This document shows, one piece after another, positions 1 to 5,854 of a stretch of 6,315 bases of DNA (position 1 is the first letter of the stretch; every line of letters begins with the position of its first letter). A model generated the notes under the pieces. It was not told the DNA's origin. It did no database searches and worked only from the letters and a program-made list of their open reading frames with translations. The DNA lies in the NCBI GenBank assembly GCA_019752975.1, contig JAIELM010000332.1:1-6315 (forward strand). The letters run 5' to 3'. This DNA comes from Undibacterium sp. GTDB taxonomy: Bacteria; Pseudomonadota; Gammaproteobacteria; Burkholderiales; Burkholderiaceae_D. A program made the translations under genes and the position numbers.

Positions 1-99
1 CGTTTGATGGACATCGTTGATCCTACGGATAAAACTGTTGATGCATTGATGAAGTTGGATTTGCCAGCTGGCGTAGATGTAGAAATCAAATTGCAATAA
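1..99 (+). CDS. rpsJ: 30S ribosomal protein S10, 3' end only
   Basis: The window opens inside a reading frame in frame 1 that runs 32 codons to a TAA at 97-99. The residues ([20 protein letters not shown], then [12 protein letters not shown]) are the conserved C-terminal strand of S10, including the [11 protein letters not shown] ending typical of the family. S10 is normally about 103 residues, so roughly the first 70 lie upstream of the window. S10 is a 30S head protein and in many bacteria also the NusE partner of NusB in antitermination; both are family knowledge, not visible here. Unlike the classical S10 operon, this gene is followed by a terminator rather than directly by rplC, so here it probably closes the upstream transcription unit. 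In betaproteobacteria rpsJ commonly follows tuf, but that part is outside the window. Confidence 0.96.
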   Translation, partial: RLMDIVDPTDKTVDALMKLDLPAGVDVEIKLQ

Positions 100-144
100 T
101 TGCTGCTAGCTGCGATTCCTGCAATCGCATTAAGGTAGTGAAAT

Positions 145-184
145 AAAAAGGGGGCTTTCATTTAAATTGAACGCCCCTTTTTTT
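145..184 (+). terminator. Intrinsic terminator after rpsJ
   Basis: An A-run plus G-run (145-155) pairs with GCCCC plus T-run (173-183). This gives an 11-bp stem: A145-A149 with T179-T183, a G150-T178 wobble, and GGGGC (151-155) with GCCCC (173-177). Inside the 17-nt loop, TTCA (157-160) can pair with TGAA (168-171) across one mismatch, which leaves a 7-nt loop. The stem runs into a seven-T tract (178-184), as expected for a Rho-independent terminator reading rightward. The A-run on the left could also give weaker termination leftward. It lies 46 nt after the rpsJ stop and should end most transcription from the upstream unit. Confidence 0.92.
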
Positions 185-314
185 GTCCCTACATCTATAT
201 AGTCCATTCAATAAATACGAAATTCTTTTCGCCGTAACCCTAGTCTGAGAAGCCAATTTAGTGTGGCGCTTCAATGCGCAGAATCGACATACCACAAAAT
301 TCCCAAAAAATCAC

Positions 315-343
315 TTGTATCGCAAAAAAATTCAGGTTAAAAT
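315..343 (+). promoter_or_regulatory. Sigma70-type promoter of the rplC operon
   Basis: A -35 box TTGTAT (315-320; the TTG half matches consensus) and a -10 box TAAAAT (338-343; five of six match TATAAT) are separated by exactly 17 bp. The spacer contains an A-run (324-330). A start site about 7 nt downstream (near 350) would give a leader of roughly 97 nt. It lies downstream of the rpsJ terminator and upstream of ten co-directional genes, which is where a promoter is needed. No start site has been measured. Confidence 0.8.
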
Positions 344-349
344 GCTCGG

Positions 350-446
350 CTTAGATGTAAATAGGCTTTGATTCGTCTTTTCCAACGTACTTCTAAGAAT
401 CCTTTAATCAGCCTCACCCAATCGTAGGTGAGAATGGAGAAATATA
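350..446 (+). promoter_or_regulatory. rplC mRNA leader with competing helices (putative)
   Basis: The predicted 5' leader can fold in more than one way. An outer helix pairs GGC (364-366) and TGATT (369-373) with AATCA (406-410) and GCC (411-413), bulging T367-T368. A second hairpin pairs CTCACC (413-418) with GGTGAG (427-432) around an 8-nt loop, ending just before the Shine-Dalgarno GGAG (436-439). The two share base 413, so they compete at the boundary. A third possibility pairs TTTTCCA (378-384) with TGGAGAA (435-441), which would cover the ribosome binding site. In gammaproteobacteria the S10 operon leader is the target of L4 autoregulation. Here the equivalent leader may be this one, since rplD is the second gene of the unit. 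This is inference from pairing by eye; no known L4-site sequence was recognised. Confidence 0.4.
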
Positions 447-1103
447 ATGAGCTTGGGCCTAGTTGGTCGCAAGGTTGGCATGATGCGCATCTTTACTGAC
501 GACGGTGATTCAATTCCAGTCACAGTGTTAGATGTGTCCAACAACCGCGTGACACAAATCAAAACTCCTGAAACAGATGGCTATTCCGCTGTTCAGGTAA
601 CTTTCGGTCAGCGCCGTGCATCCTGTGTAACAAAAGCGGCTGCCGGTCACCTCGCAAAAGCAGGTGTTGAAGCTGGTACAGTATTAAAAGAATTCCGTGT
701 TGACGCTGCTAAGGCTGCTGAGATGAAAGCTGGCGATGTTGTGCCTGTTGGCTTATTCGAAGTTGGTCAAAAAATCGACGTTCAAGGCGTGACAATTGGT
801 AAGGGTTACGCAGGCGTTATCAAGCGTTACCACTTCGCTTCTGGTCGTGCTACACATGGTAACTCACGTTCGCATAATGTTCCTGGTTCCATTGGTATGG
901 CTCAGGATCCTGGTCGCGTTTTCCCAGGTAAGCGTATGACTGGTCACTTAGGTGACGATAGTCGCACAGTGCAAAATCTTGTTATCGCCCGTATTGATGC
1001 TGATCGCCAATTGTTGTTGGTGAAAGGTGCCGTTCCCGGTGCGAAAAATGGCCAAGTGATCGTATCACCAGCCATTAAAGTTAAAACTAAGAAGGGAGCT
1101 TAA
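447..1103 (+). CDS. rplC: 50S ribosomal protein L3
   Basis: 218 residues, against 209 in E. coli L3; the start is fixed by GGAG at 436-439, 7 nt ahead of the ATG, and by the family-typical opening [17 protein letters not shown]3 binds 23S rRNA early in 50S assembly and sends a long loop toward the peptidyl-transferase centre. That loop is seen around residues 130-170 ([20 protein letters not shown], then [13 protein letters not shown]). Gln153 lies at the position equivalent to E. coli Gln150, which the methyltransferase PrmB modifies. The C-terminus is Lys-rich. Cys60 sits where relatives I remember carry Arg, a one-base change and probably harmless. It is the first gene of the ten-gene unit, and rplD follows after 3 nt. 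Confidence 0.98.
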   Translation: MSLGLVGRKVGMMRIFTDDGDSIPVTVLDVSNNRVTQIKTPETDGYSAVQVTFGQRRASCVTKAAAGHLAKAGVEAGTVLKEFRVDAAKAAEMKAGDVVPVGLFEVGQKIDVQGVTIGKGYAGVIKRYHFASGRATHGNSRSHNVPGSIGMAQDPGRVFPGKRMTGHLGDDSRTVQNLVIARIDADRQLLLVKGAVPGAKNGQVIVSPAIKVKTKKGA

Positions 1104-1106
1104 TCT

Positions 1107-1730
1107 ATGGAACTCAAGCTCCTAAACGCAGAAGGTCAATCATCTTCTAATGTTGATGCGCCAGATACTATTTTTGGTCGTGACTACAATGAAGCCTTGA
1201 TTCACCAAGTTGTGGTTGCTTATCAAGCCAATGCACGCAGCGGCAATCGTAAGCAATTGGGTCGTGATGAAGTTCATCACACAACCAAAAAGCCATGGCG
1301 TCAAAAAGGTACGGGTCGCGCCCGTGCAGGTATGTCTTCTTCCCCGCTCTGGCGTGGAGGTGGTCGTGCATTCCCGAATTCTCCTGATGAGAACTTCTCT
1401 CACAAAGTTAACAAGAAGATGTATCGCGCCGGTTTGTGCTCGATTCTTTCTCAGTTGGCACGTGAAGGTCGTTTGAATGTGGTGGAAAGTTTTGCAGTTG
1501 AAGCGCCAAAAACGAAGCTCTTGTCTGAAAAATTAAAGACTATGGGTTGCTTGGATTCCGTTTTGGTCATCACTGAAGACTTCAATGAAAACTTGATGTT
1601 GGCTGCTCGTAATTTGGTCAATGTATTAGTTGTTGAGCCACGCTATGCTGATCCAGTTTCCTTGGTGTTTTACAAGAAAGTCTTGATCACTAAAGCTGCC
1701 TTGACCATGATTGAGGAGATGCTAGCATGA
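1107..1730 (+). CDS. rplD: 50S ribosomal protein L4
   Basis: 207 residues, close to the usual 201-206. GGGAG at 1094-1098, inside the end of rplC, supports the ATG at 1107 with 8-nt spacing. L4 binds 23S rRNA domain I, and its extended loop forms part of the exit-tunnel constriction. The loop is visible as [14 protein letters not shown] (residues 62-75) followed by a Gly/Arg-rich stretch [11 protein letters not shown] (81-91). Changes in this loop cause macrolide resistance in other bacteria; here it reads as wild type. The globular part (about 92-207) has the usual alternating helices and strands. In E. coli L4 also represses its own operon in transcription and translation, which is a reason to examine the leader before rplC. 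The stop overlaps the rplW start by 4 nt (ATGA), suggesting coupled translation. Confidence 0.98.
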   Translation: MELKLLNAEGQSSSNVDAPDTIFGRDYNEALIHQVVVAYQANARSGNRKQLGRDEVHHTTKKPWRQKGTGRARAGMSSSPLWRGGGRAFPNSPDENFSHKVNKKMYRAGLCSILSQLAREGRLNVVESFAVEAPKTKLLSEKLKTMGCLDSVLVITEDFNENLMLAARNLVNVLVVEPRYADPVSLVFYKKVLITKAALTMIEEMLA

Positions 1731-2038
1731 GCGTAATTAAGCACAGTGAAGAACGCCTGATGAAGGTGTTACTGGCTCCGGTCATTTCTGAAAAAGCTAC
1801 CATGGTAGCGGAGAAGAATGAGCAGGTCGTTTTCTTGGTTATGCCAGATGCGACTAAGCCAGAAATCAAAGCGGCAGTTGAGCTCCTGTTCAAGGTTCAA
1901 GTTGAATCTGTACAAGTGGCCAACCGCTTAGGCAAACAAAAACGTACTGGTAAATTTAATGGCCGTCGCAATCATACAAAACGCGCTTTTGTCTGTTTGA
2001 AGCCAGGTCAAGAAATTAACTTTACCGAGGGGGCATAA
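1727..2038 (+). CDS. rplW: 50S ribosomal protein L23
   Basis: 103 residues, against 100 in E. coli. The start overlaps the rplD stop (ATGA, 1727-1730) and has GAGGAG at 1713-1718. An internal Met at codon 12 lacks a Shine-Dalgarno, and the first start keeps the betaproteobacterial N-terminal extension [12 protein letters not shown]. Family features are [10 protein letters not shown] (15-24), the mixed alpha/beta core [17 protein letters not shown] (48-64), the basic loop rich in Lys/Arg (about 67-86) that reaches toward the tunnel, and the closing strand [13 protein letters not shown] (87-99). L23 sits at the tunnel exit and is the docking site for trigger factor and SRP (family knowledge), next to L29, which is encoded further along the same unit. 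rplB begins 2 nt after the stop. Confidence 0.98.
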   Translation: MSVIKHSEERLMKVLLAPVISEKATMVAEKNEQVVFLVMPDATKPEIKAAVELLFKVQVESVQVANRLGKQKRTGKFNGRRNHTKRAFVCLKPGQEINFTEGA

Positions 2039-2040
2039 GC

Positions 2041-2868
2041 ATGGCACTCGTTAAGATGAAGCCAACCTCGCCAGGTCGTCGTGGTATGGTTAAAGTGGTT
2101 ACTGAAGGATTGCACAAAGGTGCACCTTACGCTCCACTGTTGGAAAAGAAAAACAAAACTGCTGGCCGTAACAATAATGGTCATATCACTACTCGTCACA
2201 TCGGCGGTGGTCATAAACAACATTATCGTTTGGTGGATTTCAAACGTTCTAAAGATGGTATTCCTGCGAAAGTTGAACGCATTGAATATGATCCTAACCG
2301 TACTGCGCATATTGCCTTGTTGTGCTATGCCGACGGTGAGCGTCAATACATCATTGCGACCAAAGGTATGGCTGCTGGTGATTCAGTGATGAATGGCTCA
2401 ACTGCGCCAATCAAATCTGGTAACTGTTTGCCTATTCGCAATATTCCTGTTGGCACGACTATGCATTGCGTAGAAATGTTGCCGGGTAAAGGCGCACAAA
2501 TTGCCCGCACTGCGGGTGCTGGTGTGGTCCTGATGGCGCGTGATGGTACTTATGCTCAAGTGCGTTTGCGCTCAGGTGAAGTGCGTCGTATCCATATCGA
2601 GTGCCGTGCAACTATCGGTGAAGTCGGTAATGGCGAACACAATTTGCGTAAGATTGGTAAAGCTGGTGCGATGCGTTGGCGCGGTGTGCGTCCAACCGTT
2701 CGCGGTGTTGTCATGAATCCTATCGATCACCCACACGGTGGTGGTGAGGGTAAAACGGCAGCAGGACGTCATCCAGTGTCTCCATGGGGTCAGCAAACCA
2801 AGGGTAAGAAGACCCGTCGCAATAAGCGCACGACTTCTATGATCGTCTCACGCCGCGGCAAGAAATAA
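2041..2868 (+). CDS. rplB: 50S ribosomal protein L2
   Basis: 275 residues, against 273 in E. coli. The ATG follows a strong GAGGGGGC (2027-2033) with 7-nt spacing. L2 is a highly conserved 50S protein needed for subunit association and assembly of the peptidyl-transferase region. The order is as expected: a basic N-terminal tail, an OB-fold-like part (about 60-125), an SH3-like barrel (about 126-200), and a basic C-terminal extension. The signature [10 protein letters not shown] is present, with His230 equivalent to E. coli His229, the residue long tied to activity. [19 protein letters not shown] lies just ahead of it. The protein ends in a run of Lys/Arg that threads into rRNA. rpsS follows after 10 nt, the widest gap in the unit. 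Confidence 0.99.
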   Translation: MALVKMKPTSPGRRGMVKVVTEGLHKGAPYAPLLEKKNKTAGRNNNGHITTRHIGGGHKQHYRLVDFKRSKDGIPAKVERIEYDPNRTAHIALLCYADGERQYIIATKGMAAGDSVMNGSTAPIKSGNCLPIRNIPVGTTMHCVEMLPGKGAQIARTAGAGVVLMARDGTYAQVRLRSGEVRRIHIECRATIGEVGNGEHNLRKIGKAGAMRWRGVRPTVRGVVMNPIDHPHGGGEGKTAAGRHPVSPWGQQTKGKKTRRNKRTTSMIVSRRGKK

Positions 2869-2878
2869 GGGGTAATAC

Positions 2879-3154
2879 ATGACACGTTCAGCTAAAAAAG
2901 GGCCGTTTTGCGACGCCCACTTGGTGAAAAAGGTCGAAACTGCGCAAGCAATTAAAGACAAAAAGCCCATCAAAACTTGGTCACGTCGTTCGACGATTAT
3001 GCCTGACTTTATTGGTCTCACAATCGCAGTGCACAACGGAAAGCAACACGTCCCTGTGTATGTTTCTGAAAACATGGTTGGTCATAAATTGGGTGAGTTT
3101 GCATTGACTCGCACATTTAAAGGCCATATCGCGGACAAGAAAGCGAAGAGATAA
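2879..3154 (+). CDS. rpsS: 30S ribosomal protein S19
   Basis: 91 residues, the usual length (92 in E. coli). TAAGGGG at 2866-2872, overlapping the rplB stop, serves as Shine-Dalgarno with 6-nt spacing. S19 lies in the 30S head, forms a complex with S13, and contributes to the bridge with the large subunit near the A site. Recognisable segments are [10 protein letters not shown] at the start, the rRNA-binding [15 protein letters not shown] (32-46), and the family signature from [17 protein letters not shown] to TRTF (58-80), ending in a Lys/Arg tail. It is separated from rplV by a single base. Confidence 0.98.
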   Translation: MTRSAKKGPFCDAHLVKKVETAQAIKDKKPIKTWSRRSTIMPDFIGLTIAVHNGKQHVPVYVSENMVGHKLGEFALTRTFKGHIADKKAKR

Positions 3155-3155
3155 T

Positions 3156-3485
3156 ATGGAAACCAAGGCAATATTAAAAGGTGTCCGTCTGTCCGAGCAA
3201 AAAGGTCGCTTGGTAGCAGATCAGATACGCGGTAAAAAAGTCGATCAAGCACTAAACATCTTGGCCTTCAGCCCGAAAAAAGGCGCAACTATCATCAAGA
3301 AAGTTTTGGAATCCGCAATTGCGAATGCCGAACACAATGATGGCGCCGATATCGATGAGTTGTTCGTTAAGACGATTTATGTCGAAAAAGGACCGATCTT
3401 GAAGCGTTTCACAGCGCGTGCAAAAGGTCGTGGTGATCGTATCTCTAAACAATCCTGTCACGTCTTTGTGACTGTTGGTAACTAA
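3156..3485 (+). CDS. rplV: 50S ribosomal protein L22
   Basis: 109 residues, against 110 in E. coli. The start [13 protein letters not shown] is the family start, and GAAGAGA at 3145-3151 in the rpsS end is the ribosome binding site. L22 touches all six 23S rRNA domains, and its long beta-hairpin lines the exit tunnel opposite L4. The hairpin is visible around residues 80-97 ([18 protein letters not shown]), including LKR at 82-84, the position of the E. coli erythromycin-resistance deletion (MKR). The helical core holds [18 protein letters not shown] and [16 protein letters not shown]. No resistance-type change is evident. rpsC begins 9 nt after the stop. Confidence 0.98.
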   Translation: METKAILKGVRLSEQKGRLVADQIRGKKVDQALNILAFSPKKGATIIKKVLESAIANAEHNDGADIDELFVKTIYVEKGPILKRFTARAKGRGDRISKQSCHVFVTVGN

Positions 3486-3494
3486 GGAGTCACG

Positions 3495-4355
3495 ATGGGA
3501 CAGAAGATACATCCAACCGGTTTCCGTCTAGCGGTGACACGCAATTGGTCTTCACGCTGGTATGCAGGCAATAGCAATTTTGCCTCTATGCTTGGTGAAG
3601 ATATCAAGGTGCGTCAATTCCTAGCCAAGAAACTCAAGGCAGCCTCAGTAGGCCGCATCACGATTGAGCGTCCAGCGAAGAACGCCCGCATTACCATTTA
3701 TAGCTCACGTCCAGGCGTGGTGATTGGTAAAAAAGGCGAAGACATTGAAGTGTTGAAAACCGCTTTGGCAAAAATTATGGGCGTGCCGGTGCACGTCAAT
3801 ATCGAAGAAATTCGTAAGCCAGAGATCGACGCACAATTGATCGCTGATTCTATCGCTCAGCAACTAGAGAAACGCATTATGTTCCGCCGCGCCATGAAAC
3901 GTGCGATGCAGAACGCCATGCGTCTAGGTGCTAAGGGTATCAAGATCATGTCTAGCGGTCGTTTAAATGGTATCGAAATCGCTCGTAAAGAATGGTATCG
4001 TGAAGGTCGTGTGCCTCTGCACACCCTGCGCGCTGACATCGATTATGGTACCAGCGAAGCCGCTACGACCTACGGTATCATTGGCGTGAAAGTCTGGGTA
4101 TACAAAGGTGATCGTCTCGCCAATGGTGATGCACCAGTGATCGAGTCAACACCAGAAGACGACAAAAAACGTCGTGGCCCACGTCGTGAAGATGGCAAAC
4201 CAAATAGCCGTCCTCGCACTAAGCGCCCAGAAGCCGCGAATGGCACACCAGCCGCCAATGGCACAGCCGCAGCTCCAGCAGCTCCAGCCGCTAAACGTGT
4301 ACGCACGAAAGCAGCTGAAGGTGCCGCAGCACCGGCTGAGAAAGCAGGAGAATAA
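3495..4355 (+). CDS. rpsC: 30S ribosomal protein S3 with long Ala/Pro-rich tail
   Basis: 286 residues; the ATG follows a near-perfect TAAGGAG (3483-3489). S3 forms the mRNA entry tunnel on the 30S solvent side with S4 and S5. The type II KH domain carries the GKKG loop at 78-81 ([11 protein letters not shown]). Arg131, Arg132 and Lys135 ([15 protein letters not shown]) match the residues linked to mRNA helicase activity in E. coli, with identical numbering. The C-terminal S3 domain runs to about residue 212. Beyond that, about 70 residues of charged then Ala/Pro-rich low-complexity sequence extend past the 233-residue E. coli protein. Long S3 tails are common in Burkholderiales, but this one contains fresh-looking internal repeats (separate entry). 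The tail is probably disordered and its role is unknown. rplP follows 2 nt later. Confidence 0.98.
   Translation: MGQKIHPTGFRLAVTRNWSSRWYAGNSNFASMLGEDIKVRQFLAKKLKAASVGRITIERPAKNARITIYSSRPGVVIGKKGEDIEVLKTALAKIMGVPVHVNIEEIRKPEIDAQLIADSIAQQLEKRIMFRRAMKRAMQNAMRLGAKGIKIMSSGRLNGIEIARKEWYREGRVPLHTLRADIDYGTSEAATTYGIIGVKVWVYKGDRLANGDAPVIESTPEDDKKRRGPRREDGKPNSRPRTKRPEAANGTPAANGTAAAPAAPAAKRVRTKAAEGAAAPAEKAGE
4233..4286 (+). repeat. Tandem micro-repeats in the rpsC tail
   Basis: Two adjacent 18-bp units (4233-4250 and 4251-4268) encode AANGTP and AANGTA (residues 247-258), differing at a few bases. Two identical 9-bp units GCAGCTCCA (4269-4277 and 4278-4286) encode AAP twice (residues 259-264). All are in frame, so unit gain or loss would change tail length without breaking S3. 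The pattern suggests replication slippage in a region under little constraint. Confidence 0.85.
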
Positions 4356-4357
4356 AC

Positions 4358-4777
4358 ATGCTGCAACCAGCACGTAGAAAATACCGCAAGGAACAAAAAG
4401 GCCGCAACAAGGGTATATCCCATGATCGTGGTACTGCAGTTTCTTTTGGTGAATTTGGTTTAAAAGCAATTGGTCGTGGTCGTATCACAGCCCGTCAAAT
4501 TGAAGCCGCCCGTCGCGCTATGACTCGTCATATTAAACGTGGTGGACGTATCTGGATCCGTATTTTCCCAGATAAGCCAATTTCCCAAAAACCTGCAGAA
4601 GTTCGTATGGGTAATGGTAAGGGTAATCCAGAGTACTATGTTGCCGAGATTCAACCAGGCAAAATGTTATACGAAATGGATGGCGTAGATGAGTCTTTGG
4701 CGCGTGAAGCTTTCCGTTTAGCTGCCGCCAAATTGCCGTTATTGACCACGTTCGTCGTGCGTCAAGTCGGTACATAA
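4358..4777 (+). CDS. rplP: 50S ribosomal protein L16
   Basis: 139 residues, against 136 in E. coli. AGGAG at 4346-4350, in the end of rpsC, precedes the ATG by 7 nt. L16 is a late-binding 50S protein that helps form the A-site tRNA pocket. The family opening [19 protein letters not shown], the core [20 protein letters not shown] (33-52) and [20 protein letters not shown] (60-79) are clear. Arg83 in EVRMGNGKG is the counterpart of E. coli Arg81, which the oxygenase RoxA hydroxylates; whether that happens here is unknown. [12 protein letters not shown] and [14 protein letters not shown] complete the fold. rpmC starts 12 nt after the stop. Confidence 0.98.
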   Translation: MLQPARRKYRKEQKGRNKGISHDRGTAVSFGEFGLKAIGRGRITARQIEAARRAMTRHIKRGGRIWIRIFPDKPISQKPAEVRMGNGKGNPEYYVAEIQPGKMLYEMDGVDESLAREAFRLAAAKLPLLTTFVVRQVGT

Positions 4778-4783
4778 GGGGAG
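4778..4783 (+). promoter_or_regulatory. Shine-Dalgarno deciding the rpmC start
   Basis: GGGGAG lies directly after the rplP stop. It is 6 nt from the ATG at 4790 and abuts a possible TTG start at 4784. The spacing rules out TTG and supports the ATG. Confidence 0.85.
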
Positions 4784-4789
4784 TTGACA

Positions 4790-4981
4790 ATGAAAGTATC
4801 TGAACTCCAAGGCAAGGATCAAGCCGCTTTGACGAAAGAACTTAATGATCTGTTGAAGGCACAATTTAGCCTGCGTATGCAAATTGCTACGCAGCAACTA
4901 AATAACACTTCACAGCTCAAAAAAGTACGTCGTGACATAGCAAGAGTGAAAACCGTCATGAATCAGAAGGAAGCCATATAA
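4790..4981 (+). CDS. rpmC: 50S ribosomal protein L29
   Basis: 63 residues from the ATG at 4790. An in-frame TTG two codons upstream (4784) is rejected because it touches the Shine-Dalgarno, and because the family begins MKVSEL. The length equals that of E. coli L29. The protein is a two-helix hairpin: helix one from about residue 9 to 33 ([20 protein letters not shown]), helix two from about 40 to 60 with the signature [12 protein letters not shown] (44-55). L29 sits beside L23 at the tunnel exit and contributes to the chaperone/SRP docking platform (family knowledge). Its stop codon TAA shares one base with the rpsQ ATG (TAATG), so translation of the two is probably coupled. Confidence 0.97.
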   Translation: MKVSELQGKDQAALTKELNDLLKAQFSLRMQIATQQLNNTSQLKKVRRDIARVKTVMNQKEAI

Positions 4982-5253
4982 TGAGTGAACAAGCAAAAGT
5001 TGCGCTCAAGCGCACATTAATTGGCAAAGTTGTTTCTGACAAGATGGACAAAACAGTGACAGTATTAGTTGAGCGTCACGTTAAGCATCCTTTGTATGGC
5101 AAAATTATTATGCGTACGGCTAAGTACCATGCACATGATGAAGCAAACCAGGCAAAAGCGGGTGACACTGTTGAGATTCAAGAAGGCCGTCCTATCTCCA
5201 AGACTAAAGCTTGGACGATGACACGTATAGTGCAAGTAGCTGCCGTATTGTAA
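4981..5253 (+). CDS. rpsQ: 30S ribosomal protein S17
   Basis: 90 residues, against 84 in E. coli. The ATG overlaps the rpmC stop by one base, and AAGGA at 4967-4971 lies 9 nt upstream. S17 is a primary 16S rRNA binder in the 30S body with an OB fold. Seen here are [20 protein letters not shown] (10-29), the basic loop [11 protein letters not shown] (32-42), and the signature [18 protein letters not shown] (61-78), followed by a hydrophobic C-terminus. It is the last gene of this unit; a long gap containing a strong hairpin terminator follows. That agrees with the usual boundary between the S10 and spc units. Confidence 0.98.
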   Translation: MSEQAKVALKRTLIGKVVSDKMDKTVTVLVERHVKHPLYGKIIMRTAKYHAHDEANQAKAGDTVEIQEGRPISKTKAWTMTRIVQVAAVL

Positions 5254-5282
5254 TTATTGCTGATTTTTAGATCTCAATCATA

Positions 5283-5314
5283 ATTCTCTCAAGTTGCTAG
5301 TTGTAAGAGGGAAT
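5283..5314 (+). other. Hairpin just downstream of rpsQ
   Basis: ATTCTCTC (5283-5290) pairs with GAGGGAAT (5307-5314) over 8 bp with one G-U wobble and a 16-nt loop, 29 nt after the rpsQ stop. There is no T-tract, so it is not an intrinsic terminator by itself. It could protect the 3' end of the mRNA or act as a pause site; that is inference. Confidence 0.45.
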
Positions 5315-5406
5315 GGATAGAGTGAATCGGTTTCTGTTAGCGAATAAGGAAGAAAATCATTATTTTCCAAGCTTGGCTCTGAGATCGTGATTCAAAAAAA
5401 TCAAAT

Positions 5407-5484
5407 AAAACCTCTCGGCACAGAGATACATAGAACAATGAGATTTCTCCAAGTTCTAGTGTTTCTGTGTTGGGAGGTTTTTTT
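5407..5484 (+). terminator. Long-stem intrinsic terminator of the rplC-rpsQ unit
   Basis: Bases 5407-5436 pair with 5453-5481 to give 29 base pairs interrupted only by a bulged A at 5430. The order from the base is AAAACCTC with GAGGTTTT, then a ten-pair section including CACAGA with TCTGTG, then GATAC with GTGTT, then TAGAAC with GTTCTA. Five pairs are G-U wobbles (5415, 5417, 5418, 5425, 5427). The 16-nt cap can form a further GAG/CTC mini-stem. A run of seven T (5478-5484) follows. Because the wobbles would become A-C mismatches in the other strand, the structure is a better hairpin in rightward RNA, consistent with ending the rpsQ transcript 150-230 nt after its stop. Confidence 0.87.
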
Positions 5485-5489
5485 CTAAG

Positions 5490-5517
5490 TTGACCTGTGT
5501 AGTGATTGGCGGATAAA
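5490..5517 (+). promoter_or_regulatory. Promoter candidate ahead of the small Cys-rich frame
   Basis: TTGACC (5490-5495, five of six to consensus) and GATAAA (5512-5517, four of six to TATAAT) are 16 bp apart, starting only 5 nt after the terminator T-tract. A transcript from about 5524 would have a roughly 45-nt leader to the GTG at 5569. Placement between a terminator and an otherwise unserved reading frame favours it, but the -10 is mediocre. Confidence 0.45.
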
Positions 5518-5568
5518 TTAAGTAAAGAAATGCACATCGAAATTGCCGCTCGTCTATAGGTTTGCTCC

Positions 5569-5751
5569 GTGGCCATGGGTTTTATCGCGTGCATTAGCTT
5601 AGGCAACGTGGTAAAAAACTTGAATCCTGAGTCGATTAAAGCAAATTCTAAAAAACTTCTTGCGCAACACGACAAACAATGTAATAATTGCGGACTGTCA
5701 TTTAGATGTACATGGAATGGCAAAGAAGCAGAAACTAAATGTCTCTCATAA
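5569..5751 (+). CDS. Hypothetical small cysteine-containing protein
   Basis: A 60-residue frame beginning at GTG (5569) or, two codons on, ATG (5575; 58 residues). AGG at 5558-5560 lies 8 nt before the GTG, a weak ribosome site that favours that start. I do not recognise the family. The N-terminus is mildly hydrophobic (MGFIACISLGNVV), the middle is Lys/Asn-rich and polar (residues 16-36), and the C-terminus holds four cysteines spaced C-x2-C-x5-C-x10-C (CNNCGLSFRC, then TWNGKEAETKC). That spacing could form a small metal site or zinc-ribbon-like knuckle, but this is only a guess. It is flanked by a promoter candidate on the left and a stem-loop on the right, so it may be a monocistronic gene. 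It could instead be a chance frame in AT-rich spacer; the clustered cysteines and the CxxCGL wording argue mildly for a real gene. Confidence 0.5.
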   Translation: MAMGFIACISLGNVVKNLNPESIKANSKKLLAQHDKQCNNCGLSFRCTWNGKEAETKCLS

Positions 5752-5754
5752 CAG

Positions 5755-5785
5755 CCTTATGTGGTAAGCGTAGCGAAAAATAAGG
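5755..5785 (+). repeat. Inverted repeat with AAGCGTAGCG core
   Basis: CCTTAT (5755-5760) pairs with ATAAGG (5780-5785) around a 19-nt loop that contains AAGCGTAGCG (5766-5775), 3 nt after the stop of the small frame. The core resembles the widespread short palindromic element of proteobacterial intergenic regions in which AAGCGTAGCG is flanked by GGAT/ATCC-type arms. That resemblance is from memory. No T-tract follows, so termination is doubtful. Confidence 0.45.
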
Positions 5786-5824
5786 TGATGTGTGGGAATG
5801 ATTAAAAATCGTCCACCTAATCGG

Positions 5825-5854
5825 TTGACTCGCGCATTGTTTTATATTGATAGT
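5825..5854 (+). promoter_or_regulatory. Promoter candidate for rplN and the spc unit
   Basis: TTGACT (5825-5830, five of six to consensus) and GATAGT (5849-5854, four of six to TATAAT) are separated by 18 bp, with an AT-rich stretch before the -10. A start near 5861 would leave an 86-nt leader to rplN. A promoter is needed here because the rplC unit is terminated upstream at 5407-5484. No alternative of similar quality was seen closer to rplN. Confidence 0.6.

Larger units (their letters stand above)
100..446 (+). other. Intergenic region between rpsJ and rplC
   Basis: No gene is seen in these 347 bases. From left to right the region holds the rpsJ terminator (145-184), an AT-rich spacer, a weak inverted repeat (GAAGC at 249-253 with GCTTC at 268-272), a small TGCGCA palindrome (275-280), the rplC promoter (315-343), and the rplC leader (about 350-446). 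Stops are frequent in all frames, and nothing with a plausible ribosome binding site was found before rplC. Confidence 0.8.

Noticed and set aside
1140..1476. Overlapping frames of 67-88 codons on both strands inside rplD
   Set aside because: They are shadows of the rplD coding sequence in other frames; none has a ribosome site or family wording.
4070..4423. Minus-strand 117-codon frame rich in Ala/Gly opposite the rpsC tail
   Set aside because: It is a shadow of the Ala/Pro-rich S3 tail. The hydrophobic composition comes from reading the repeat in antisense, and rpsC is clearly the real gene.
4784..4789. TTG as an upstream start for rpmC
   Set aside because: It directly abuts the GGGGAG Shine-Dalgarno, leaving no spacing, and the L29 family begins at the ATG at 4790.
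5294..5321. Possible promoter TTGCTA / GATAGA inside the 3' region of rpsQ
   Set aside because: Both boxes match poorly, the region lies within a hairpin, and no gene between it and the terminator would need it.
5530..5559. 9-codon frame (MHIEIAARL) in the leader of the small Cys-rich frame
   Set aside because: A leader peptide was considered, but there is no run of a regulatory amino acid and no clear attenuator pairing downstream.
5337..5723. 128-codon open frame on the minus strand in the rpsQ-rplN gap
   Set aside because: It runs through the long terminator hairpin, has no convincing ribosome site, overlaps the plus-strand small frame, and shows no recognisable domain. Its length is unremarkable in a stop-poor antisense strand.
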